Assembly (NCBI GenBank): GCA_019925095.2
Contig: CM034403.1
Coordinates: 5,957,690 to 6,021,689 of the forward strand
Direction of reading: 5' to 3'
Source: Dendrolimus kikuchii
Lineage: Eukaryota; Arthropoda; Insecta; Lepidoptera; Lasiocampidae
Length of the DNA stretch: 64,000 nt
Below, piece by piece: positions 45,367 through 56,300 of the stretch (positions within the stretch are counted from its first letter, which is position 1; each line of letters starts with the position of its first letter). Under the pieces are notes generated by a model that saw only the letters and a list, made by a program, of their open reading frames with translations, had not been told where the DNA came from and made no database searches. A program made the translations under genes and the position numbers.

Positions 45367-48300
45367 GTAAATATTTATACATACATATCACGCCTGTTTC
45401 TCATTAGGGATGGATGTCCACTTGCTACGATCTTGACAAATACTCCATCTACTTTCATTACGCTTTTCATACATATACGAAGATGTATTTTAACATGGAC
45501 TCCTAGACCCTCTTAAAATAACTATGCAAGTGATTCATTTGTACAATTTATTAGTTTTATAATAAATGTTTATATGCACATAGGTACTTTTTATAACTGG
45601 AATAGAAATATTTGTTTTTTTGTTTGTTTTAATTCTACTCAATAAGAAATCTTCTCAAGGATGGGTATAGGATGTAAACGTGAACAAATTCACGTGCAAA
45701 TTTATGTAATAAGTTTACGTAAATAAATTTGTAACACAAACTTTAAAAACAAGAAACTTACCCATTATTACCAGATTTTTACGCATAATGTAGCACCTTC
45801 TTAAGGAATCATACATTTAAAATGTCTGAATTAGTATAAAATACGTGTGCGCAATTTCATTTCAGAAATAAACTATACTGAGGAACATTCGTCTTTTTTA
45901 TCGACGGATGTATAAAAATAACCGTAAACATCATTATCGCTTGAGCTAATGAAAAAAGCTTTCAAATGGATAATTTTCTCGTGTATATACAAGAACCCAA
46001 TTCATCCTGTAAGTGTTATCAAGACTTCGCACAATAAATCAATTAATGCAAATGTCGTAACCCCAGAAACAAGAGAAAGAATAACTCTATTCAATCATTT
46101 GATAGTAACACATTTAGATCTATTACCAACATGACATAAATAATGGGCCCGGTGATTTCCAACGTCCCCTGTAGTCACCCCATGCCTCGTAGTTATTAAA
46201 TTACTATTTATAAAAGTATTTATATCATCTTAAATATACTCATTCAAACAAACAATTCCATATTCATTTAAAGACATCACAAATTTACTACTTACTCAGT
46301 TTAATGAAGAGCGTACCGCCTGGGGATTTGTAGAATATCTTCCTCGACTCACGCACCGTTTAAATACTATAAAGTACTTGAAAGTACCGTCAGTTAAATT
46401 TTCGAAGTCTAAAATGTTCATTAACTTGTAAGTACCTGTTACAAATACCACCTAAACCACGCTGTTTTTTTATGTTTTTATTGCATGAGTTCTGCAGACA
46501 GGCGGCCCGGCCCACCTGATGAAAAGCGGTTACCATCGCCTACCTATAGACATTTTTAACACTAAAGGTGCCACTAATGTGCTGCCGCTCTCTAAAAGGA
46601 GTCCGAAACCTGGCCACTAATGCTGGAACACAACTCAAGGTTGTTATGGCGGCATACTTTAAACCAGGGGTTGTAGCCATACAGACGGCACACACCAGGC
46701 AGTGTGTTGTTTTGTCGCATCTCACGATAGGCCGCCCGGCCGCAGAAAATTGTGTTCTTTCTTCTCCTGCACAGATAAATGTTATGAGTTACGGGTAATA
46801 TACAACGGACTACTTTGTGGCCGATCCCAGACACTCAGATCATAGTAAATAACGGAGAAAATTCGTTTCCGAAATTTACCGTGCCAGGAATCAAACCCGC
46901 AGCCTCTGCGTTGGAGTGAGATAGACCGGCAAAGGCTTAGCCCACTAAACCAGAGAGGCAGTCATTTATGACTGAATGAATGAATGAAAACTCTTCATTG
47001 TTCAACATAACTTAAACCTAGACAATTTAATATGAATACATGTCCATTAGAACAATGGGAGGCCTTGTCGCTTTAAGCTTAAAAAATATGTTTTAAATAA
47101 TAATAATATAATAATACGTTGATTGAGAGTGTAATATTTTTTTTTTACTTTAATGAATAAATAATATTTCAAATTTCAGAGCTTCCAGACCACTTACTTA
47201 AACGAAAGATAGACCTGAGTCATGAGCTACTGGAAGTAGCAGATAAATTGGAACCAGGCTGGACCAAATTCCGCGGAACCCTATTACTGGAATTACAAGC
47301 TGCAATGACTTTCCAAGCGAAACGAGAGTTTGAATCTGGAAAAATTACGAAAGCAGCAGCACAGGTATAAAAAATATTGTCGTAAAATATTTAATAACAG
47401 ATCGATTTAACTTACTTTAAGCCGAACTTCTATTAGCATTATTTCAGTAATTAGTTAATTTATGAATAAGTCTTTATTTTTGATTGTATAGACATCGACT
47501 TAATCGAGTACTTATTACTTAACTGGAAAATTTCTGCCCAAACAATGATAAGGATGTTACTCGCCTGAACTATTTAAGGTTCCTATTGTCGCAAAAGTGG
47601 GGTGCAAACGAAACAACTTTTCGTTGGTAATTTCTGATCAATAACTTACCAAGAATTTATTTCATTATCATAAATCTTCACGATATGAGACGTAACGTGA
47701 TTTTTTCATATGTTTTTATAGTTATTTTATTAAGTTAAGACAAAAATTCACCAAATAACCTCCAAATTATTGACATGAAACCACCTTTAACTTTTGTCAA
47801 AAGAGGATGAAAAAAATTACATCTTTGTAAAAGAGAAATATATAATTTAATTTTATTGATTTTTAAATACTACTTTATTTATTCACAATAAAATAATAAT
47901 GCATCAAAAAACCACCGCGTCTATGGATTCTCCGCTATCGCCCGAGAAAGAAAAATCCTCAAGGACGTTGGCGTTGCTACAAGCCTTAAATTATATAAAT
48001 ATAAAACAGGCTTTAGGCTAATAAATTATGCCCTCCGATGATTTTGAAAACTTATTCAAAAATTACAAGTACAATACAATTAAAAGTTAGTTCTTATTCT
48101 TTAGTCAATAGTCACCTATTAAAGACAAGTGGTTCCAACGCATCATAAAAAAATTACCATAAAAATAACCACTTTTGTTGTGAGTTTGTTATTGATTGAT
48201 AATTTTAACTTAACTCGCATATATTTAAACTAGAAGCGTCAAATGATATTTATTGATAAACTAAAAAAACAATACGTATTAGAGGACTTACTCTCAAAGG

Positions 48301-49196
48301 TCTTTCATTATTTTGGCCCGATAAATTCAATGAAATTTTCGAAAGAAGAAAGAAAGACTTTTTTTTATTTAGAACTACAACAACAGAGTATCATAAAAAT
48401 AATTGGAACATACAAGGTAAAATATAAAAAAAAACAAGCAAAAGAGTTATACAACGAAAGACGTTTTAGAGTCAAGACATACTGACGCGGTTCGAACGGC
48501 ATCGAAGCGTCAATTTTACATAGCATATCAAACCCCATTTCCACAATGTTGAGAGTAAAATTTAAAAAAATAGTTGAGAGCAAATCACTGATTTCGCGCT
48601 TTTTTAAATCTCGATAGAAGTGTTCAATATGCTATGTACATTTTTACATTAACGCTTCAATGCGCTTCGACACTGCATCAGTGTGCGTTGAGCCTAAGCT
48701 ATTTTTTTTTCTTTTTTTTATCGCCTTCTCCTCCATAGTGAGTTAAAATAGAGGTCTTTATTTTTCTTTTTCTTTAATATTTCTTTATTTCTAAAACATA
48801 ACACAGGGAAAAGGGGGTACTTTTTACTTTTATATCTTATTTTTCTTTTCTTTTCTTTTGTTTAAAAAAAATCTTATATACATTATTACTTATGTTAGTC
48901 TAAGCTATTTACGGACACATTGTACGCGTACCAGACAGTTTGGAACAGATGTGTAACGTGTAACCAGGCCCCTTCTACCAGGTTCTGGTAGAAGCAGTAG
49001 ACCCAAGAAATACTGGTGTGACTTTAATTTTAAGATATTAATATATTTTTAGGATCAACTAATGGAAAGCATGGTTCTACTTCAAGAAGCTACGAATATA
49101 CTCCACATAGAACCACACATGAAAGACACCCTGGAGAAGAAGATACGAGAGCTAGCCAGCCAGTTAGATGATGCTGTTCTTGAAACAGAAACTTAA
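44055..49196 (+). CDS. SmydA-type SET and MYND protein, 3 exons, 546 aa
   Basis: Exons 44055-45366, 47180-47364 and 49053-49196 join in frame to 546 codons. Residues 10-47 are a MYND zinc finger with ligands C10, C13, C21, C24, C30, H34, H43 and C47. The SET domain starts at MGRHMVATRDIKQGE (58-72) and has the usual Cys-rich insert (CLTCG, KCSSCNWPVCGLDC). It is completed by NHSCRPN (255-261), SLWGTLDRRKHL and a post-SET CFDCFCDRC (310-318). The C-terminal third is helical, TPR-like as in SMYD proteins. Such proteins use S-adenosylmethionine to methylate lysines; the target is unknown. All cofactor-site motifs are present, unlike the neighbour at 28.0-40.9 kb. The ATG at 44055 is chosen because the upstream in-frame reading has no ATG. 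Introns carry LINE tails and SINEs. Confidence 0.92.
45367..45490 (-). repeat. RTE-like LINE 3'-tail fragment
   Basis: 'atacatacatatcacgcctg', 'tccacttgctacgatcttg' and 'ctactttcattac' match the fragment at 56.6-56.74 kb. It lies directly after the SET gene B exon 1 donor. Confidence 0.5.
45491..46467. other. SET gene B intron 1, AT-rich
   Basis: No exon or repeat recognised. Confidence 0.35.
46468..46778 (-). repeat. Family A SINE-like element, reverse
   Basis: 'tgcatgagttctgcagacag' to 'ttctcctgcacagataaa'. Confidence 0.7.
46785..46965 (-). repeat. Family B tRNA-derived SINE, reverse
   Basis: 'gtggccgatcccagacactc', B box (minus strand) gggtttgattcc near 46890, and 'gcttagcccactaaacc' as the A-box end. 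It abuts the family A copy. Confidence 0.7.
47180..47364 (+). CDS. SET gene B exon 2
   Basis: Acceptor 'aaatttcag', donor GTATAA. Encodes LPDHLLKRKIDLSHELLEVA and on to KITKAAAQ, helical. Ends in phase 0. Confidence 0.9.
47590..47990 (-). repeat. Uninterrupted inverted copy of the 38.6-39.3 kb repeat
   Basis: Blocks 'caacttttcgttggtaattt', 'gagacgtaacgtgatttttt', 'ctactttatttattcacaa' and 'cctcaaggacgttggcgttg' are the inverse of the 38.6-39.3 kb repeat, here without the family A insertion. Located in SET gene B intron 2. Confidence 0.6.
48000..48476. other. SET gene B intron 2, no feature
   Basis: AT-rich. An 80-codon Lys-rich open frame (48243-48485) runs into the MITE end and is probably chance. 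Confidence 0.35.
48478..48684. mobile_element. MITE with long terminal inverted repeats
   Basis: Left arm 'tgacgcggttcgaacggc' plus 'atcgaagcgtcaatttta' and 'catagcatat' is mirrored by 'atatgctatg', 'taacgcttcaatgcgc' and 'ttcgacactgcatca' on the right. About 207 bp, non-coding, in SET gene B intron 2. Confidence 0.6.
49053..49196 (+). CDS. SET gene B exon 3: C-terminus
   Basis: Acceptor 'atatttttag'. Encodes 47 residues, DQLMESMVLLQEATNILHIE to VLETET, and TAA. A candidate poly(A) signal AATAAA lies at 49375. Confidence 0.9.
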   Translation, partial: DQLMESMVLLQEATNILHIEPHMKDTLEKKIRELASQLDDAVLETET

Positions 49197-49439
49197 CAAT
49201 TTCTTTATTTGTCTATTATACCACTAGTCAACGGTGGTTTTGTTGCCCTGGATAGTATAATGGCTTGAAAATAATTCCATCTCAACAATTAATTAAACTG
49301 TGAATTATTTTGGAATATTGGCTATAGTTTTTTAATTTCCATTTTTATACAACACTAAAAACCAGTAAGTATGAAATAAAACATTAAAATTATGTACATT
49401 AATATCTAATATTTATTGAGTAAGACTACAAATCGTATT

Positions 49440-49690
49440 TTTTTATATTTAACTAACTGATGCCCGCGACTCCGTCCGCGTGGTATTTATTATTCCTTCA
49501 AAGATATTTAAGTAATTAAAGTTTTTTAACTATCCCACGGGAACTCTTTAATTTTTCGGGATCAAAAGTATCCTATATGTTGACCAGGGATACAAGCTCC
49601 CACCGTACAAAATTTCATTTAAATCGGTCTTGTCGTTTCGGAGATTAGCCTGTACAAACAGACAAACAAAAAATTTGAATAAAATCTAAA
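49440..49690 (+). repeat. Family F-like element
   Basis: 'gatgcccgcgactccgtccg', 'atttaaatcggtcttgtcg' and 'ggagattagcctgtac' in the usual order. Confidence 0.55.
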
Positions 49691-50805
49691 TTAGTTCTAT
49701 TTCACTTCTTACATCCCCCTGACTCGGTTTTTAGCATTTTTTTACATTGTACAGAAATTCGACCTTTACACTTTTATTATATGTATATAGGTTAATGTAT
49801 ATAGACGTAAAAAGAGAGAAAATCTGGAGAAATCTATCTTTCACTTCAGAGAGACACTTTCTATAAAATTTTCTTATATATTACATTTTTGGAAAATTGC
49901 CGTTGTAAAGACCAACAGTAATTTGCCGTCATGTAACGGTCCCGACTACCCTACCTTTCCACCATCACTATTAGGTGTTGGTAGAAGTGCTCACCCTGTT
50001 CCACACTCAAATTCTTAAAGATTATCAGGAAATCTAAACCATATAACTGTGGAAAAAGTGTAACTATATGCTCATCATATTCACTCTAAAAACCTTAAGA
50101 ATCAAAGCGAATTCAGTACTTCCATGAAGATATTCGCCAATTGTGTACTTGAAATTATAAAAAGCTCCAGAAATATCTAGGGCACAATTATTTTTTTTAT
50201 ATTTTGTTCACCTGTGTAATTAATCAAGCCTTGAAATTAACATTACCTTACTGCTTCATCTTGGATAGTGTTATAATTATAGGTCGTTTCACGTAGATGT
50301 GACGATGGGTTAATACGTTACTTGTGATGAGATATTGATATTATTGTTACTGACGTTAAATATTGATAGATAACTTATGTATATACACTAATGTAGTTAT
50401 TCGTTAACGGCGTATTATTAACGCTATAAGACGCATTTAGCCCAGTCTATAACCATAACATTCGCAGGTGAAGCCCGACACGTCATAAATAAAATTGTAC
50501 TTGTAAAATAATAATTACAAAGTAGGTAAGTAATAACAAAATAATAAAAATATATTGTAATGTAATTATTGAAGTGAAATTTCTAGATTAATGGGGATTT
50601 TAGGATTTTTCTGTCACGAAAAAGCGTTACGGCGGCGTGGTGGAGCGGCATAAATTTAGACTATACTATGGATGCGTTTTTTGGTTTCGGATCGAATTCA
50701 GTTTTTTTGTTTGATATAATAAAATATGTTTAAATAAAATACATTAATTAAAATGTACCTAACCTAACCAAATCATAATTTGCAGTAAACCTGCGAAAAA
50801 TCGAT
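49691..50805. other. AT-rich intergenic spacer
   Basis: Between SET gene B and the foldback. 49.92-49.98 kb is slightly GC-richer. No exon or repeat recognised. Confidence 0.4.
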
Positions 50806-51072
50806 ATGTGTGCTGGGACACATAGTAGAAGTGAAACTTCAATGGACAAGTGGAAAGACCAATGGCAACGGAAAGTCGCAAAACGAATCGCAACAAAATA
50901 TTAACTTGAAGTTTTACGGGCAGATTGTTAATGTACTTGTGCAATTTGAAAACCTGCCCGTAAAAGTTCAAGTTAAAATTTTGTTGCGATTCGTTTTGCC
51001 ACTTATCCGTCGCCATTGGTTTTTCCACTTGTCCGTTGAAGTTTCACTTCTGCTATGTGTCCCAACACACAT
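50806..51072. mobile_element. Long foldback element, arms about 118 bp
   Basis: 50806-50923 and 50954-51072 are inverted copies at roughly 90 percent identity around a loop of about 30 nt. Shared blocks are 'tgggacacatag', 'gtgaaacttcaa', 'acaagtggaaa', 'aaaacgaatcgcaacaaaat' and 'ttttacgggcag'. The two strands therefore encode similar peptides. It is a foldback MITE, or could be the source of a long hairpin RNA. Confidence 0.7.
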
Positions 51073-51274
51073 TTTTATATTATTGTTATAAAGGTTATTT
51101 TTGTATTACTAATAAGTTAATTTATTTATTAGACGTATATTTAAAAAAACACAGAAACAAATAACAACCAAATATTAAATGTGAGAACATTTATTTAATA
51201 TAAAAAATTAATAAATGTATTTAAGTCACAATCATTTTTATTTAGACTCAACTATTTTCTACAAAACGTTGCGT

Positions 51275-51365
51275 ATCGTAAGGAAACCTCCACATCGAGA
51301 TTACTAATCTGTGGATAATCTCAACCTAGGCATGAGCCTAGCAGTGAAACGTTGATGACGTGATA
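51275..51365 (+). repeat. Family C SINE tail fragment
   Basis: 'tatcgtaaggaaacctccac', 'gcatgagcctagcagtgaaa'. Confidence 0.45.
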
Positions 51366-51898
51366 TTATTTTATTCTTAATCAGAGTTTTCCCCGCAGCA
51401 ACGCCACGTGAAAAACACTAGGCAGTAGCTCTATGTTACTCACATACAAATTTAACTAGGTGTTTCATATATACAAACCTTTAATACTTTAGATTCTTGT
51501 TGAATTCACTACAATTACAAAAACTATTTTTTTTTATGTTTAAGGCTTGGCAACTAGGCCTTTAAGCCAGGCGCCGTTGTATTGTAGGCTACAATCGACG
51601 TCATTCCACGGAGTTCTTGTGAAAACTCGAAAGGCCACATTTGGCTATATAGTTCACATTTCTCGCAAAAACACATAATTACTACTCAAAAACTATCAAT
51701 ATCCTACAACGATTGTTCATTTTAGAGTAATTTTACACATTTTTAGAAAATAAAACTGCACAGCACAACGTCTCCTTTTAGTTCCCGCCAAAAACTCCAC
51801 GAAAACTAATTCAATATAGTGTAAACAACTGCACAGCAAAAAGTAAAGAAAAGTCGCAGCCAACCTGATTTGAAATACCTAATACGTAATGAATGACA
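51366..51898. other. Spacer, no gene
   Basis: Contains 'ggcgccgttgtattgtaggc' and similar moderate-complexity sequence, with no second copy in the window. Confidence 0.35.
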
Positions 51899-51900
51899 TA

Positions 51901-52035
51901 TCGCACCATTAAAATTATACAGACCTAAATCAAAATTTTGTATAATTGGATTTTCATATCTAATACATAAAGATAATGCATAAAATTGAAGAACTTGATA
52001 TTTTTAATTAGGTCTGTATAATTCTAAGGGTGCGG
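51901..52035. mobile_element. 135-bp MITE with TA target site
   Basis: Ends tcgcacc..ttaaaattatac and agacctaa at left, mirrored by ttaggtct, gtataattct and gggtgcgg at right. It is flanked by TA on both sides, as for Tc1/mariner-derived MITEs. Confidence 0.65.
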
Positions 52036-52079
52036 TATGGGCAACCTGACAACGTATTTGTTACTGAATTACAACGATG

Positions 52080-52620
52080 GTTGTCTACATCGCGATTGCA
52101 ACGTCATCTTTTTTTTACTAAGCCGTCTATTCCACGAAAATGACGTGATTTATTGGGATAAAAAGTATATAAGAATTGACTCCGGTTATAAGTCAGCTCT
52201 ATATCGAGTTTCATTTGTATACGTTCAGTAGTTTCCAGAAAAGATGCGATCGCAGCGCCTTCTTTTTCGCTATCTTCGTTTATCCTAGGGAAACGACATA
52301 ATTTATAGGGCTAAAACGTATCGTAAGTTACTCCCCGTGATTTAAGTTAGCTCCGTTTTGAGTTTCATTTAAATCCGTTCAAAAGTTTTTACATGATGCT
52401 CTAACAGACAGTTTTAGTGACCAGGTTCCAGTCTCCCTTAAGAGAGCTGCAGCGCATTTGTAGCACCTTTGGTGTTGCAAATGTCTATAGGCAATGGTAA
52501 CTGCTTTCTATCAAGTGGGCCGTCTGCCTGTCTGCTGAACTCCTGCAATAAAAAAAAATAAAAAAAAAAAAAAAAAAAGACAGACAGACAAAAATTCTAA
52601 AAGTTTTATTTTTATAATTT
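52080..52620 (+). repeat. Repeat relic containing a nested family A insertion
   Basis: The outer element has 'catttaaatccgttcaaaag' and 'gatgctctaacagacag', and resumes at about 52580 with 'acagacagacaaaaattct'. Confidence 0.45.
52413..52580 (+). repeat. Family A SINE-like element, 5'-truncated
   Basis: 'agtgaccaggttccagtctc' to 'ctcctgcaataaaaaaaaat' with a long A-rich tail. Flanked by 'acagaca', so the target duplication cannot be separated from the host repeat. Confidence 0.7.
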
Positions 52621-52787
52621 GCTTGTCCGAATTATAATTCGCGCGCAGAAGGTTTGCCGATGACTACTTAATATGATCGAATTGTATACTTACTATTATT
52701 GTATATACTTATGTAAAGTATATACAACAATAAATTAAAAGTAATAAAGTTATTGCAACAACTATTTATGTAACCTTTTTCGTCAAC

Positions 52788-52791
<4 letters not shown>

Positions 52792-52850
<59 letters not shown>
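52792..52850. repeat. (TA)n microsatellite
   Basis: About 29 uninterrupted TA units. Confidence 0.95.
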
Positions 52851-52852
<2 letters not shown>

Positions 52853-53039
52853 GTATATCAAATAAAGGAATCTATTATCCTAAAATTCTCACATTTCTAG
52901 GTCGAAACGTTAATAGCAAACATTTTAGTAACTACACATTCATATAATAAAGGAACTATATTTGTGACACTGATTTATTTATACATTTGTACACAAATGT
53001 ACAAAACAAAAATTGTACAAACGAGAAAGAAAAATATTT

Positions 53040-53045
53040 TTTATT
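53040..53045 (-). terminator. Candidate poly(A) signal of the GPCR gene
   Basis: AATAAA on the minus strand about 100 nt beyond the stop codon at 53143. Confidence 0.35.
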
Positions 53046-53142
53046 AATGCTCTTTTGCTTTTTAACATATACAAATAATTCTCAATTAACTAACACCATG
53101 TAAATATTGGATTTAATTTACAATCAAGCTTCAATATTTCCG

Positions 53143-53349
53143 TCAAGAGTTATCAGGCTTCAAAGGTGTCACTTTCGTAGGCTTTGTTGTTATCTCATCC
53201 ATTTTCACAGTAAATTCTAAGCAACTTTTATTATGGTTCATTATATTTTTGAATACTTTAGACAACTTTTTATTCGACTTAGGTGTATCTTCTATTACGA
53301 ATATCTTCTCTGTGTTTTTATTGTCAGGCAGGATTTGCTTAGTTCTGGA
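53143..53349 (-). CDS. GPCR exon 7: cytoplasmic tail
   Basis: Acceptor 'catagtttcag'; in frame with exon 6. Encodes a Lys/Thr-rich tail (SRTKQILPDNKNTEK at its start) and TGA. No membrane segment. Less certain than the others because the tail is not conserved in type. Confidence 0.75.
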   Translation of the reverse strand, partial: SRTKQILPDNKNTEKIFVIEDTPKSNKKLSKVFKNIMNHNKSCLEFTVKMDEITTKPTKVTPLKPDNS

Positions 53350-56300
53350 CTGAAACTATGATAAATAAGATTACACTTTTCTATTTTATTTACTGTACTC
53401 TCAAGAGGCTCTAGAATATTTTAGACTAAACGACTGCAATTTTGAATGCAGCCCTGCTTATTATATTTAACCTGATATAGACATGAGATATGGGATTTTA
53501 TAAAATAACGATGTCGACACATGTTACAATAAATTTTAAAATTATATTCATATAAAACAACAGTTGTTAAAATAACATCTCTATATAAACTTGTATATAT
53601 ACAAATAAAGATTCATTTATTCAGTATTATTTTTAATTAAATTTAAAATGTAGTTATAGGAATTATTTTAATTAGTTTCTATAGAAAATTAATGCGCTAT
53701 TGGACTCTTATTATTTGTACTTATGACGTCATAAGTGACTTTGTTCAATACATATCCGTTCGACGTATATTTTTATTTCAGTTCACGCTCAGCAATAGAA
53801 CACTAAATATAGTAAAGCAGCAGTTGACAGATTTAGTAGTACTTATAATTGAAAAACTTACAGAATATATACAGCACCAGTTTCCAAATTTAAAACAGGA
53901 GACTCCAGGTGTCCTGTCCATAGCTTTTCGAAATCTATAATTGGTGAATCCATAAATTAATGGATTAATCGCACAGTTCATATACATTAGATAATTAGCT
54001 GCGAACCACATATTAGCATAGTTTCCTTCCACCTGGAAAAAATAAACTGTTTTTGAACAGTAAATAATTATCTACATCATTGTTTTTAAAATGCAATATC
54101 TTTGGTATTGCGGTTGTCCATGTGTGATACCATATCCATTTACAGAATTACTCAAGCATGTTTTGGTTTTTTCCACTCTTAACTTTAAGTGACTGAAAAA
54201 CCGAGAGAAAGAAGATTAAGGTGATATGGGCATGTAATGAGGTGAGATGAATAACGTGACAAAAAGAATGTTAAACTGCCAGATTGATGGGTGGAAAGAT
54301 AAAGGTAGACCAAAAAAAATAGATGAAGTGTGTGAAGGAGGATATGATGGTTTGTGCTGCGACAGAGGACGGTATGTCAGAAAACAAAAGTGTGGAAGGT
54401 AAATGTGAAATGTGAATGTGAAAGAAAAGAGAGTGTATTACGGCATTAGTGGTGGAACAAAAATGTCTCCACTCAGCGGAGATGGGAATTAAGATGTGTG
54501 GTGTTACAAAAATAGATAAGGTGAGAAATTAGCACATAAGGTGTTTAAAAGTTGCACCCACGACTGCAAAATTTACAGGAAGATAAGAGGTGGTAAAGTG
54601 GTATGAGAATGTAATAAGGAGAGACAAAAGTAATTTGACAAAGGGTATGGTAAACTGGAATATCGATGGATGCAACTATAGCTAATGGAAAGAAAAGATT
54701 GTGTCGACCTCAAATGATTAGGATAAGGTAAAAGAAAATAGAGAATGTGTTACCGCATTAATAGCTATTGGAAGGTTGTTCCTCATGTAAATCAGAGCAG
54801 TATACGGAATTCTGCATATTACTGCAGCTGATAGCACACATGCAGTTATCCTCATAGCTTTTCCCTTCGCCCTTTTGACCGATTGACCACCACCACGCAA
54901 GGATAATTCCCTAGAACTCCATTCGAGTCGCCATAAGATTACTGCATACTATAAAAATAATGTCGAAGAATTAATTCAAACTACATTTAACATAGCATGA
55001 TATGACAGGACAAGAAACTCTTCAGACTTATACTTTTATCAAGTATTCGTGTGGGAACTGAGAAAAAGTGCTATTTTTTGCGGCCGGGCGGTCTGTCGTA
55101 AGAAGCGACAAAACAACCCACTGCTAGGTGGTAGGGTTACCCGTCTGAATGGCTACCATCCTTGGTCTAAAATATATCGCCATAACAACGTTGAGTTGTT
55201 TTCCGACATTAGTAGCCAGGTTCCAGTCTCTCTTTAGAGAGCGGCAGGACATTGGTAGCACCTTTGGTGTTGCAAATTATCCGTATGCGATGGTAACTAC
55301 TTTCCATCAGGTGGACCGTGTAACTGTCTGCTGAACTCATGCAATAAAAAATCCATTTTGCCTTTATATGAATGAAATTAAATGGGATGTTATTTTCTAT
55401 ATTCTTGCCATCACCATGAATATAATAATAATTCATATATCGTTATAATGATTACACATTTCAGATCTATTTTAAGCTTTTAAATATTATTACCGTCACA
55501 ACCATAAGTCCTAGAGGAACCCAGACCAGCAACGTCAATATAATGTGCCAATAAACTCCTATTATAACTACATCCTCAGAACAGTACGTTTCCAAGTGAT
55601 CAAGCCACTGACGTTCCTAAAACAAGATAAAAGTGAATATAACAAGAATCGTCGGTTCCAGGATATTTGGTAATTTAAATATTTGTTAGCCTTTGTTAGT
55701 ATATCTATAAGTTATTTGTATTATTTGTTAATTCCCCTTGCTCAACTGGCGTCACAATTATAAGATAAATGTGCGCTAGTATAAGAATGGACCAGATAGG
55801 ATACGGGTGTATTACGTGTAGAATATTGAAAACTGCATGCGTAATTGCAAAATTGAGAGGAAGAATATTCAGATGTTACTGACATGTAGAAGGGATAAAA
55901 ATCTTGTCATAAAAAGAATTTTATACAAGAAGGTTGTTTAATATAAGAATAAAGGTACTCAAGAAAAGAGACGAATGAATTTGAACATAAAGATTTATGA
56001 TGTAATAGATAACTTATGCAAGTAACAAAAGTACAGAAGGAGAAAATATAATTATTGTACTGACCATATACTATTGGAAAACTTCTTTTAGCGAGAGTAC
56101 TTGTAGCCATAAATAAAGTATTTCTAAATAATCAAAAATTATAAGTGCTTAGGGCAAAATTTGAATTATAATTATGTCACCAATAATTATTTCATATAAA
56201 GACTGCATCACAATTTGTGGGATTGCAAGCACTATTTCTTAACGATCTGTCTATGATGACTATCTACAACGCTTACTTGTTTTGAACTACCGAAGATATT

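Noticed and set aside
48243..48485. 80-codon Lys-rich frame in SET gene B intron 2
   Set aside because: Low-complexity AT-rich translation that runs into a MITE end; no splice context.
50759..51091. Opposite-strand frames with similar peptides (SQQN.NL.FYGQ)
   Set aside because: The similarity is explained by the inverted repeat, not by two related genes.
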